Assembly: GCF_900696085.1 (NCBI RefSeq)
Contig: NZ_CAADFC020000004.1
Location: 1,619,501-1,683,500, forward strand
DNA length: 64,000 nt
Direction: 5' to 3'
Origin: Bradyrhizobium ivorense
GTDB taxonomy: Bacteria > Pseudomonadota > Alphaproteobacteria > Rhizobiales > Xanthobacteraceae
Of the stretch, positions 43,049-52,591 are shown piece after piece (position 1 is the stretch's first letter; every line of letters begins with the position of its first letter). A model generated the notes under the pieces. The model ran no database searches. It saw only the letters and a program-made list of their open reading frames with translations, and was not told where the DNA came from. Position numbers and translations under genes: made by a program.

Positions 43049-43269
43049 TGCAGTTGTAGCTTTCCACCGCGATGCGCGCAAATGCCGCCCGGACGTTGCC
43101 GCGAAACGTGAACTGGTTCACAGCCGCCGAACATTTCCGTTGGTAGATCAAGCGGCGCTACTGTAGGATGGTGCACAGCACGATACACGCAGGACGCGAA
43201 TCCGTTTTCGGCGATTCTTAACATCTCATCCATATCACGCGCGGTGACCGCGAATCTGGGGGACGGGGC

Positions 43270-45105
43270 ATGCCTCGCAAGACGATCGTTACCATCGGGC
43301 TGTTGATTGTCGCCGGCCTGCTCTACTTCAAGGACGACATCGAGACGGTCACGAGCGGCTTCCACGTCAAGGCCGTCGATTATCAGGCGCCGGCCAAGAC
43401 CGTGTGGCTCGACCAGAATGTCAGCGCCGAGCGGCTGCGCTGGTTCTATCATGCCGACCAGGGCACAAGGACCTTCGGCATTCCCAAGGAATGGTTCATG
43501 GCGCTGGAGCAGCCGACGGTCTGGCCGCTGATCGGCGCGGCGCCGCGGCTTTCCGAGACCGACTATCTCGGCCGCTTCGGCTTCATTCCGGATACCGTGA
43601 TTCCGGGCAAGGCTGATCCGCTGCCGATCGGCTTCGCGACCGGCGGCCCGATGCTGGACGCCAATGGCGCGCCGTTCCGCAATCCGCACAGCAAGGCCGA
43701 CATGAACGGGATTGGACTGACCTGCGCGGCCTGCCATACCGGCAGCTTCAACTATCGCGGCACGGCAATCGTGATCGACGGCGGCCCAGCCAACACCAAT
43801 CTGTTCGAGTTCCAGAAGAGCGTCGGCCTGTCGCTGCTGCTGACGCGGTTCTGGCCCGGCCGCTTCGCCCGCTTTGCCGAGGAGATTCTCGGCAAGGACG
43901 CCAGCCTCGACGAGCGCATGGCGCTGCGCGGCCAGCTCGATCTGGTGCTAAAGCAGTACGCCAACATCAACGCGCTGGAGACCAAGGTCGCCGCCAACAG
44001 CGTCGAGGAGGGCTACGCCCGGCTCGACGCGCTGAACCGGATCGGCAACCAGGTGTTCTCGATCAATCTGAACAATCCGAACAACTACGCCTCGCATTCG
44101 GCGCCGGTGCATTTCCCGCGGATCTGGAATGCGCCGTGGTTCAGCTGGGTGCAGTATGACGGCTCCATCATGCAGCCGATGGTGCGCAATGCCGGCGAAG
44201 CGCTCGGCGTCAGCGCCGAGCTCAATCTGCTCGACGAGGCCAAGGGCCTGTACAAGTCGAGCGCGCGGGTCGAGGTGCTGTACGAGATGGAGCGGATGAT
44301 CGCCGGCGAGCCGCCGAGCCCGGACAAGGGCTTCGGCGGGCTGGCGTCGCCGAAATGGCCGGAGAACATTTTGCCGCCGATCAACATGGATCTCGCGAAG
44401 AAGGGCGGCGAGCTCTACAGGGCGCATTGCCAAGAGTGCCATGGCCCGGCGATCGACAGCAAGGCGCTGCCGCCGAGCGAAGCCTTCGCGCTGTTCAAGG
44501 ACACCAAGCGCTGGATCAAGAACGAGGCCGGCCAGCCGCTGCTCGATGTCGAGCTCGTTCCGATCAGCCATATCGGCACCGACAGCGCCCAGGCCGAGGG
44601 CCTCGCGACCCGCGTCGTCGAGACGCCGGACAATCTGAAGCTCAAGGACACGGCCTTCGGACCGGCGCTCGGCGAGCTGGTCGAGAAGACGGTCAATTAC
44701 TGGTACGACCAGAACAAGACCCCGCCCGAGGACCGCAAGCGGATCGACGGCTACATGCCGAACAAGATTCAGGCGCCGCTGGCCTACAAGGTGCGGCCGC
44801 TCAACGGTATCTGGGCGACGCCGCCCTATCTGCACAACGGGTCGGTGCCGACCATCTACGCGCTGCTGTCGCCGGTGAAGGACCGGCCGGCGACGTTCTG
44901 GCTCGGCAGCCGGGAATATGACCCCAAGGATCTCGGCTACGTGTGGAAGGACAGCATCAAGAACGGCTTCCAGCTCGACACGTCGAAGCGCGGCAACTCC
45001 AATTCCGGTCACGAATTCTCCAACGAGAAGCGGCGCGGCGTGATCGGGCCGGAGCTGAAGGAGGACGAGCGGCGCGCGCTGATCGAGTTCATCAAGACGC
45101 TTTGA
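43270..45105 (+). CDS. Membrane-anchored di-haem c-type cytochrome (RoxA-like / di-haem peroxidase superfamily)
   Basis: 611 residues. An N-terminal helix (IVTIGLLIVAGLLYF) exports and probably anchors it. Two haem-c motifs are visible, CAACH near residue 156 and CQECH near residue 386, each starting a cytochrome domain. The long N-terminal part (LRWFYHADQGTRTFGIPKEWF) and the end GYMPNKIQAPLAYKVRPLNGIWATPPYLHNGSVPTIYALLSPV are of the type in the rubber oxygenase RoxA and its relatives rather than in classical MauG or CcpA. RoxA uses O2 to cleave isoprenoid polymers; whether this protein does is unknown. No accessory gene is adjacent. The fold call is strong, the function open. Confidence 0.75.
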   Translation: MPRKTIVTIGLLIVAGLLYFKDDIETVTSGFHVKAVDYQAPAKTVWLDQNVSAERLRWFYHADQGTRTFGIPKEWFMALEQPTVWPLIGAAPRLSETDYLGRFGFIPDTVIPGKADPLPIGFATGGPMLDANGAPFRNPHSKADMNGIGLTCAACHTGSFNYRGTAIVIDGGPANTNLFEFQKSVGLSLLLTRFWPGRFARFAEEILGKDASLDERMALRGQLDLVLKQYANINALETKVAANSVEEGYARLDALNRIGNQVFSINLNNPNNYASHSAPVHFPRIWNAPWFSWVQYDGSIMQPMVRNAGEALGVSAELNLLDEAKGLYKSSARVEVLYEMERMIAGEPPSPDKGFGGLASPKWPENILPPINMDLAKKGGELYRAHCQECHGPAIDSKALPPSEAFALFKDTKRWIKNEAGQPLLDVELVPISHIGTDSAQAEGLATRVVETPDNLKLKDTAFGPALGELVEKTVNYWYDQNKTPPEDRKRIDGYMPNKIQAPLAYKVRPLNGIWATPPYLHNGSVPTIYALLSPVKDRPATFWLGSREYDPKDLGYVWKDSIKNGFQLDTSKRGNSNSGHEFSNEKRRGVIGPELKEDERRALIEFIKTL

Positions 45106-45260
45106 GAATTAGGCTGGCGCCGCAGGCCCGCTGCACCTCTCCCGCTTGCGGGGGAGGTCGCATCGCATCGCGATGCGGGTGGGGGCTCTCTCCGCAACGC
45201 GACTCGTGGAGAAACGGGAGAGGGAGTGCACTTCCTCCGCGGCTTCCCTCAGTGTCCCGC
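45106..45260. repeat. CACCTCTCCCGC-type inverted repeat between convergent genes
   Basis: CACCTCTCCCGCTTGCGGGGGAGGTCGC near 45134 contains a hairpin, and its inverse GAAACGGGAGAGGGAGTG is near 45213. ATCGCATCGCGATGCGGGTG in the middle is itself palindromic. Related to the hairpins at 5584 and 29100. Confidence 0.55.
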
Positions 45261-46802
<1,542 letters not shown>

Positions 46803-47184
46803 CGGTACCTCCGTTACCTCTGATGTCGCGGCATCGTTTCAATGAGACGCGCTGAGATCGCAGCCGCGTTCCCCACGCGCATGATGCCCCCGGCCCCGGA
46901 ACAAAGCCAATGGCGTCTCCGCCGGTCCGGCGGCGTTTTGCGTGGATTGCTGGTGAAAGCCGGCTCCGCATCCCGGACATCGCGATGTTCGCGGTTGCGA
47001 GATACCGAAAGCAGTGATGCAGTCATGAGCACGGGCACGGAACGACGCTGACGCTGCCCGCGGAACTTGAGATAGCCTCTTGTTTCCAAACATGTCTTGC
47101 CAGCCAACCACGGCTTTGTGACATTGCAGCGTGGCCCGGATCGACTAACAGCTCCACACCGACAACGAGGCAGAACTCGAAATC
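46803..47184. other. Gene-free divergent region
   Basis: 382 bases between aspA (minus) and the unknown gene at 47185 (plus). It should hold both promoters. I see an inverted GTCTCCGCCGGTCCGGCGGCG and GCGATGTTCGCGG but no convincing -35/-10 pair, no repeat family and no reliable open frame. Confidence 0.5.
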
Positions 47185-47895
47185 GTGTCCAACGCTCATG
47201 ACAGCTTGACCATCACCTTCCGCTGCCCGGCGGAGCTCGAGGGCAAGATCCCGCCGCCGGTGCCGGCGACGCTGGGCCTACCCGGCTGGCTCAAGGCGAT
47301 GCCGACGCAGGCCTTCAACGCGGTCAACATGCGCGACGAGGATACCGTCAAGCGCTGCCCGCCGTTCGTCGACGCCATGACCACGGGCTTCCTGCTGCCG
47401 CTGATCTGCGACCTCAGGGTCGAGAACGGCGAGATCACCTGGGACAACGACCTCCCCACCGGCGTGCTCGACTTCCCGCGCGCCCCGATCGGTTTTCATG
47501 ACGAGAGCCAGGTGACCGGCACGCCGCTGTTCGAGCCGGACCGCTTCGTGATCAAGTTTCACAATCTGTGGACCATCGAGGCGCCGGAGGGCTACTCGCT
47601 GTTCTTCACCCATCCGCTCAATCGCTTCGACCTGCCGTTCACCACGCTGAGCGGCCTCGTCGATTGCGACCTCTATCACGACAGCTGGATTCATTTCCCG
47701 GCGCGCTGGCACGACACCAGCTTCAACGGCGTGCTGCCGAAGGGCACGCCGGTCGCGCAATGCATCCCGGTCAAGCGCGACAACTGGTCCGCGCAGACCG
47801 CGGCGATGACACCGGACGAGACGCTGCGGGTGCAGGATCTGACCAAGCAGATCAGCCGCGAGCCCGGGCTGTATCGCCGGCAATTCCGGACGTAG
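47185..47895 (+). CDS. Uncharacterised 236-residue protein
   Basis: No named family recognised with confidence; the layout recalls the DUF6065 group. It starts at a GTG at 47185 with only a weak site. Features: FRCPAELEGKIPPPVPATLGLPGWLKAMP at the N-terminus, PPFVDAMTTGFLLPL (~58-72), WTIEAPEGYSLFFTHPLNR (~128-146), and a C-terminal region with WIHFPARWHD and GTPVAQCIPVKRD. Many aromatic and proline residues and no signal peptide or membrane span suggest a soluble beta-rich protein. It is alone, with repeats downstream. A function would be a guess. Confidence 0.7.
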   Translation: MSNAHDSLTITFRCPAELEGKIPPPVPATLGLPGWLKAMPTQAFNAVNMRDEDTVKRCPPFVDAMTTGFLLPLICDLRVENGEITWDNDLPTGVLDFPRAPIGFHDESQVTGTPLFEPDRFVIKFHNLWTIEAPEGYSLFFTHPLNRFDLPFTTLSGLVDCDLYHDSWIHFPARWHDTSFNGVLPKGTPVAQCIPVKRDNWSAQTAAMTPDETLRVQDLTKQISREPGLYRRQFRT

Positions 47896-48204
47896 CTGTT
47901 CTCAACACACGCCAACGTTAGTCCCGTCATCCCCGCGCAAAGGCTTCGCCTTTGTGCGGGGATGGCGGTGGTGGTTTGATTCAAGTGTCAAACAGCTTGC
48001 TCGGTGTCATCACCCGCGAAAGCGGGTGATCCAGTATTCCAGAGGCAGTCGTTGTTGAGCCGATAGGCCGCGGCGTACTGGATCGCCCGGTCGAGCCGGG
48101 CAATGACAGTTGTGGTGGGGGACGCAGATGCGCCATCTCGCGACGGACTCGTCGTTCCGGGGCGCGCCTCTTCGGCGCGAGCCCCGGAATGACGATAAGG
48201 ATTT
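47896..48204. repeat. Composite dispersed repeat, copy 3 (shortened)
   Basis: 47922-48114 has CGTCATCCCCGCGCAAAGGCTTCGCCTTTGTGCGGGGATG, a compact hairpin that lacks the middle of copies 1 and 2, then GGTGTCATCACCCGCG...CCGGGCAATGACA. A second hairpin, GTTCCGGGGCGCGCC / GGCGCGAGCCCCGGAA, follows near 48155-48190, close to the stop of the convergent TPR gene, and may end transcription. Confidence 0.7.
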
Positions 48205-49053
48205 CTAGGGCTCGCTCAAAAACTTCGCGAATGCGCTGGGGCGGAAGAAGAAGCGGCCGTGCGAGGACTTGGCGAGCGCGTGGGTGGTGCGGCCGATCAT
48301 GTGCGGGCGGCCGCGCAGCGCCAGGCGCAGATTGGCTTCGCCGGCGGCGCGGTCGCCCATCTCGAGCAGACAGGCGGAAAAATCGGCGCGCGTCATCGCA
48401 TCGTCGGGCCGCAGCGCCAGCACCTGGCGATAGAGATCGGCGGCGCCGGCATAGTTGCCGTCGAGCAGCAGCACCCGCGCCAGCGTGGTGAGAATTTCGG
48501 GGTGCCCCGGCGCGGCGGTGCGCGCCTTTTCGAGCAGGTCGCGCGCCCGGCCGCGCTCGTTGCGCTGAAGAACCAGCCGCGCCAGCGACAGTTGCAGCTC
48601 GACGGCGCCGGGCGCGAGGCCAAGCGCGTCCTCGATGACACCAATCGCCTCGTCGAGGCGTCCGGCCGCGGACAGCTGACCCGCCAGTTCCTGAAACGCG
48701 GGAAAGAACGGCGGCCGGCGCGCGATGGTCTTGCGCAACAGCTCGATCGCCTCGCGGCCGCGTCCGGCCCCACCCAGCGCCGCGCCAAGCAGGGTCTCGA
48801 CACCGGCATCCTCGAGGCGCCGCGCGATCCGCTCCAGCGGCGCGATCGCCTCCGCGCCGCGGTTCTGCGCCAGCAGCGCCCGGGCCAGGATGGTGGCGGC
48901 GCCGGCATCGGTCCGGCTCGCCTTCAGCAGTTCGCCGGCAAGCCGCTCGGCCTCGGCGAACTGCCCCATCTGCAGCGCCAGCGCGGCGCGCTGCAGGGCG
49001 GGAGACGGAGCTTGCCCGCGATGTGCGGACGGTGGCGGAGGCGGTTTCGGCAT
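48205..49053 (-). CDS. Tetratricopeptide-repeat protein
   Basis: 282 residues from the ATG at 49053; the longer open frame upstream is the shadow of the CoA-transferase region. TPR-like units repeat through the protein: AALALQMGQFAEAERLAGELLKAS, AIAPLERIARRL, AIELLRKTIARRPPFFPAFQELAG, AIGVIEDALGLAPGAVELQLSLARL, ARDLLEKARTAAPGHPEILTTLARV, AADLYRQVLALRPDDAMTRADF and a last partial unit. There is no signal peptide; a short Pro-rich N-terminus. It probably forms a protein-binding solenoid in the cytoplasm. It lies 109 bases downstream of the CoA-transferase gene on the same strand and may belong to that unit. Confidence 0.78.
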   Translation of the reverse strand: MPKPPPPPSAHRGQAPSPALQRAALALQMGQFAEAERLAGELLKASRTDAGAATILARALLAQNRGAEAIAPLERIARRLEDAGVETLLGAALGGAGRGREAIELLRKTIARRPPFFPAFQELAGQLSAAGRLDEAIGVIEDALGLAPGAVELQLSLARLVLQRNERGRARDLLEKARTAAPGHPEILTTLARVLLLDGNYAGAADLYRQVLALRPDDAMTRADFSACLLEMGDRAAGEANLRLALRGRPHMIGRTTHALAKSSHGRFFFRPSAFAKFLSEP

Positions 49054-49162
49054 GCGGCTCGCGATGGAATCGTCGTTTCGGCGGTTAGCATCGCCGAGAC
49101 GCCGACGTCCAGCAACAGTCGCGTGATGGCGCGTTTCGAAACGTTGCCCCGGAGACGTCCTC

Positions 49163-50374
49163 CTATCGCTTGCTGAGCAGGATATTGCGCTGCTGCAGAT
49201 CCCTGATCCGCTCCGGCGCGATGTCGAGCTGGCCGAGGATGTCTTCGTTGTGCTCGCCCTGATAGGCCGGCACGCCGGGGGACGGCAGTTCGGAGCGGCT
49301 GAAAATCCAGGGATTGCCGGGCATGCGGACCAGCCCGCCGGCGCGGTCATCAACCTCGACCACGGCATTCCACTCTTTCGCCCAGTCGGTCTCCGCGAAC
49401 TCATTGACGGTGCGCACGCGCCCGACCGCGAGCCCGGCTTCGCTGACCTGCGCCTGCAACTGCTCGAGATTCTCGAACGTCGTGATCCAGGCGCGGATGT
49501 CAGCGAGCAGCGGCGCGAGGTTCTGCCGGCGCAGGCTGGCGGTGGCATAGCGCGGATCGGCGAGCAGATCGCTCCGCCGCATCATCGCGCAATAGCGCGT
49601 GAACATCGGCGAGTAGATCGGGCTGGCGGCGATCGTCAGCCGGGTGCCGTCCGACATTTCAAAGATGTGCGACTCATTGGCCGACAGCGCGATCGGCTCG
49701 CCGTCGGTGTCGATGCCCGACATCATCGCGCCGGCGCGCTCGTTGACCGACAGCATCGTCGCGGCCATCGACACATCGATGTGCTGCCCCTCGCCGGTGC
49801 GGTTGCGATGCTGGAGCGCGGCGAGCACGGCGATCACGCCCTGCAGCCCGGTATAGACATCGGCATGGCTACAGGAATCGCCGCGCGGCTCGGACAGCGC
49901 CGCGCCGAAATGATCCTGCACGATCGAGGTCAGCCCGGTCTCGGCCTGCACCGTCGGCGCGAAGGCCGGACGATTGCGCCACGAGGTCGACTGCCCGTAG
50001 CCGCTGAGCGAGACATAGATGATGCCGGGATTGAAGGCGCGGACGTCGTCGTAGCTGAAGCCGAACCGCGCCAAGGTGCCGGGACGGAAATTCTCGACGA
50101 TGACGTCGGCATCCCTGCACAGGCGGGTGACGATCTCGCGCCCCTCCGCGTAGTTCAGGTCGATGCTGAGATTCCGCTTGCCGGCGTTCTGCTGCACGAA
50201 ATAGAGGCCCATGCCGCTGACGAACGGCAGTCCGGCGCGGCCGATGTCGCCGGACGGCGGCTCGATCTTGGTGACATCGGCGCCAAGATCGCGCAGCGCC
50301 TTGGTGCAATGCGGACCGGCCAATACGCGGGTGAAATCGACCACCCGCAGTCCCTGAAGAGGCGCAGCCGACAT
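49163..50374 (-). CDS. CaiB/BaiF-family CoA transferase
   Basis: 403 residues from the ATG at 50374; the open frame runs on upstream through the hydratase gene as a shadow. Class III CoA-transferase features: LQGLRVVDFTRVLAGPHCTKALRDLGADVTKIEPPSGD (~6-43), ENFRPGTLARFGFSYDDV (~90-107), VSLSGYG, and DVYTGLQGVIAVLAALQHRNRTGEGQHIDVSM with the catalytic aspartate in the HADVYTGL segment (~170). It moves CoA between carboxylic acids. It follows the enoyl-CoA hydratase gene after 2 bases, so the two are one operon for an acid degraded through its CoA ester. Confidence 0.9.
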   Translation of the reverse strand: MSAAPLQGLRVVDFTRVLAGPHCTKALRDLGADVTKIEPPSGDIGRAGLPFVSGMGLYFVQQNAGKRNLSIDLNYAEGREIVTRLCRDADVIVENFRPGTLARFGFSYDDVRAFNPGIIYVSLSGYGQSTSWRNRPAFAPTVQAETGLTSIVQDHFGAALSEPRGDSCSHADVYTGLQGVIAVLAALQHRNRTGEGQHIDVSMAATMLSVNERAGAMMSGIDTDGEPIALSANESHIFEMSDGTRLTIAASPIYSPMFTRYCAMMRRSDLLADPRYATASLRRQNLAPLLADIRAWITTFENLEQLQAQVSEAGLAVGRVRTVNEFAETDWAKEWNAVVEVDDRAGGLVRMPGNPWIFSRSELPSPGVPAYQGEHNEDILGQLDIAPERIRDLQQRNILLSKR

Positions 50375-50376
50375 CG

Positions 50377-51144
50377 TCAGTCTCCCTCGAAGACGGCGGT
50401 TGCCGGGCCCGAGGCGAAGAAGGCATCGGCGCCGCGCTGGCGATCCCTGGTCTTCCAGATCATGTCGTTGATCTCGACCTGTCGCGCGTCGGCTGCGGCG
50501 ACGCCGCCGCGCGCTTGCAGGTTCGCCTGCATCTTGACGCCGGCGATGACCTTGGTCGGGCCGGCGGCGAGCTGCCGCGCCATGGTCATCGATGACGCAC
50601 CCAGTTCCGCTTCCGGCACGACGAGATTGATGATGCCCCAGCGTTCGAACGCCTCGGGCGTGTGACGGCGGCCGAGCATCGCGATCTCCTTGGCCCGCGC
50701 GATGCCGGCGCGTTGCGCGATGCGCTGCGTGCCGCCGAGCAACGGCAGCAATCCGACCGCCACCTCGACCTGGCCGAGGAACGCGGTATTCGCCGCGATG
50801 ATCATGTCGCAGGTCAAGGCGAGCTCGAGCCCGCCGCCGAGCACACCGCCATTGACGGCGGCGACCGTCGGGACCGGCACATCCTCGAGACTGCGCGAGA
50901 TCGCTTCGAGCCCGGCCTGGTCGGTGTGCAGCTTGGTGCCGGTTCCCCACGAGGCCATCTCCGCGCCGGCGCAGAAGTGCCGCATCGCGCTGCGCAGCAG
51001 GATGGCGCGGCAACCGGCCGCGACCACCGCGTGGTAGGCGCCGACCAGATCCCTGATGAGTTGGTCGTCGAGCAAATTATGCGGCGGCTTCGCCAGCGTG
51101 ACCACGCCGACCTTGCCGTCCATCTCGTGAAGTACTGTCGCCAT
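50377..51144 (-). CDS. Enoyl-CoA hydratase/isomerase family protein
   Basis: 255 residues from the ATG at 51144 with GGAGGG before it; the longer frame to 51300 has no site. Crotonase motifs are MRHFCAGAEMASWG (~62-75) and AAVNGGVLGGGLELALTCDMIIAANTAFLGQVEVAVGLLPLLGG (~95-138). It is the first gene of a two-gene unit with the CaiB-type transferase. An AraC-type regulator is read divergently from it across 240 bases, so induction by the substrate acid is likely. The acid is unknown. Confidence 0.88.
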   Translation of the reverse strand: MATVLHEMDGKVGVVTLAKPPHNLLDDQLIRDLVGAYHAVVAAGCRAILLRSAMRHFCAGAEMASWGTGTKLHTDQAGLEAISRSLEDVPVPTVAAVNGGVLGGGLELALTCDMIIAANTAFLGQVEVAVGLLPLLGGTQRIAQRAGIARAKEIAMLGRRHTPEAFERWGIINLVVPEAELGASSMTMARQLAAGPTKVIAGVKMQANLQARGGVAAADARQVEINDMIWKTRDRQRGADAFFASGPATAVFEGD

Positions 51145-51384
51145 CGGGTTCCCTCCGCTCGATGCAAAAGCCGGCCAGCCGCGCTCTCGACGCGGCGGGC
51201 GGACGTCTCCTCGTTGCAGGCTGCCTTGCTCGCGTCCCGCTGTTCTGATGATTTGAATGTCGCCCGTCATAACAAGCGTGACAACGTCAAGCTCTGCCAA
51301 TTATGATGTCGAAAATTGCCAAGCGGCCGGAAGAGCCGCTCGTCGGCCTGTCAATCTGTGCCAGCCGGACGTGGAGGACGCGCC

Positions 51385-52461
51385 ATGAAGCCGATCAAGA
51401 TCGTGATGCCGATCTCGAGCGATCCCGATGCGCCGACGCAGAGTCTGCTCGGCCTCGGCGCGCTGGCCGCCGAGCTGGCGGCGGAGGGCGTGTCGGTGCG
51501 CGAGCTGTTTGCGCGGACTGGCCTTGACGCTTCCCAGCTCGAGGATCCCCATGCCCGCATCTCGCACCGCCAGCGCCTGGCGATCTACCGCAACGCGATG
51601 CGGCTGGCGAAGCGATCCGACATCGGCCTGCTCGCCGGCGCCCGGCAGCGCATCAGCGACTACGGCATCTACGGCTATGCGCTGGTCTCCAGCCGGACGT
51701 TCGGCGAAGCGCTGATGTTTTCGCTCGATCACATCACCATGGCGGGCCCGGCGGTGCGGCAGATCAGCTTCCGGATCGAGCACGGCACCACCGCGATCCT
51801 GCGCAGCCATGGGCTCGATCCGCTCGGCGACCTGCTGCCGTTCGCCGCGGAATTCTGGCGCAGCTCGATGACCGCGGTGTTCAGCCGCATCCTCGAGTCG
51901 CCGTTTCCGAGCAAGCGGATGATCTTTCCGTTTCCGGCCCCCGCGCACTGGCGCAATTATGAGCGGATGTTCAACTGCCCGATCGACTTCGGCACCGATC
52001 GCATGGAATGGCATTTCGACGCCAAGGTGCTCGATCTGCCCTGCCCCAACGCCAACCCGATCACCGCGAAGATCTGCCAGCAGCTCTGCGACGTCGTCAT
52101 GACCGAGCGGCCCGGCGAATCCGAGCTGGTCAGGCGGATCCGAGCCGCATGTCTCAACAGTCCGAACCGATTTGCCGGCGCGCCGGAGATCGCATCGCAG
52201 CTCGGGCTGTCGCTACGAACCTTCCACCGCAGGCTGGCGGAGGACGGGCAGTCGTTCCAGTCGATCGTCGACGGGATGCGGCGGTCGATTGCGACGGAGC
52301 TGCTCGAGAACACCCATCTGGCCATCGACCAGGTCGCCGAGCGGGTCGGCTTTGCCGACGCCACCAGCTTCCGCAAGGCGTTCAAGAAGTGGACCAACCG
52401 CTCGCCGTCGGACTTCCGTCACCCTACAGCGCAGCGAGCAGCAGCATCGCCAGACGCGTGA
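51385..52461 (+). CDS. AraC-family transcriptional regulator with Arabinose_bd-type N-terminal domain
   Basis: 358 residues from the ATG at 51385 (GTGGAGGA upstream); the longer frame back to 51316 lacks a site. Residues ~15-210 look like the ligand-binding domain found in virulence- and catabolism-type AraC proteins (ISHRQRLAIYRNAMRLAKRSDIGLLAGARQRISDYGIYGYALVSS). The DNA-binding double helix-turn-helix is at ~240-345: GAPEIASQLGLSLRTFHRRLAEDGQSFQSIVD and IDQVAERVGFADATSFRKAFKKWTNRSPSDFR. It very likely regulates the divergent hydratase-CoA transferase pair. Its 3' end overlaps the small minus-strand gene by 38 bases. Confidence 0.9.
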   Translation: MKPIKIVMPISSDPDAPTQSLLGLGALAAELAAEGVSVRELFARTGLDASQLEDPHARISHRQRLAIYRNAMRLAKRSDIGLLAGARQRISDYGIYGYALVSSRTFGEALMFSLDHITMAGPAVRQISFRIEHGTTAILRSHGLDPLGDLLPFAAEFWRSSMTAVFSRILESPFPSKRMIFPFPAPAHWRNYERMFNCPIDFGTDRMEWHFDAKVLDLPCPNANPITAKICQQLCDVVMTERPGESELVRRIRAACLNSPNRFAGAPEIASQLGLSLRTFHRRLAEDGQSFQSIVDGMRRSIATELLENTHLAIDQVAERVGFADATSFRKAFKKWTNRSPSDFRHPTAQRAAASPDA

Positions 52462-52576
52462 CCAACAGCAGCGACAGCCCGACCGCCAAGGTCAGGAGCT
52501 GTCCGAACCGGACATCGTCCGGGTCGACCGCCGCGTTCTGAAGGTGTGCATGGATGAGCAAAGATTGACATTCCAT
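52424..52576 (-). CDS. 50-residue single-span membrane peptide downstream of fumarylacetoacetase
   Basis: Not a named family. The frame starts at an ATG at 52576 with GGGAGG six bases upstream, in the 15-base gap after the fahA stop, and ends at 52424. The product starts MECQSLLIHAHLQNAA, then DPDDVRFG, then a hydrophobic helix QLLTLAVGLSLLLV-TRLAMLLLAAL to the end. The strong ribosome site, tight spacing after fahA and a good membrane helix support a real gene in the actP-fahA operon. It overlaps the 3' end of the convergent AraC gene, which is the main reason for caution. Confidence 0.5.
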   Translation of the reverse strand: MECQSLLIHAHLQNAAVDPDDVRFGQLLTLAVGLSLLLVTRLAMLLLAAL

Positions 52577-52591
52577 ATCAGCCTCCCGCTG

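Noticed and set aside
49054..49548. N-terminal extension of the TPR protein to 447 residues
   Set aside because: The extra part is Arg/Ser-rich, overlaps the CoA-transferase coding sequence and has no TPR character; the ATG at 49053 fits better.
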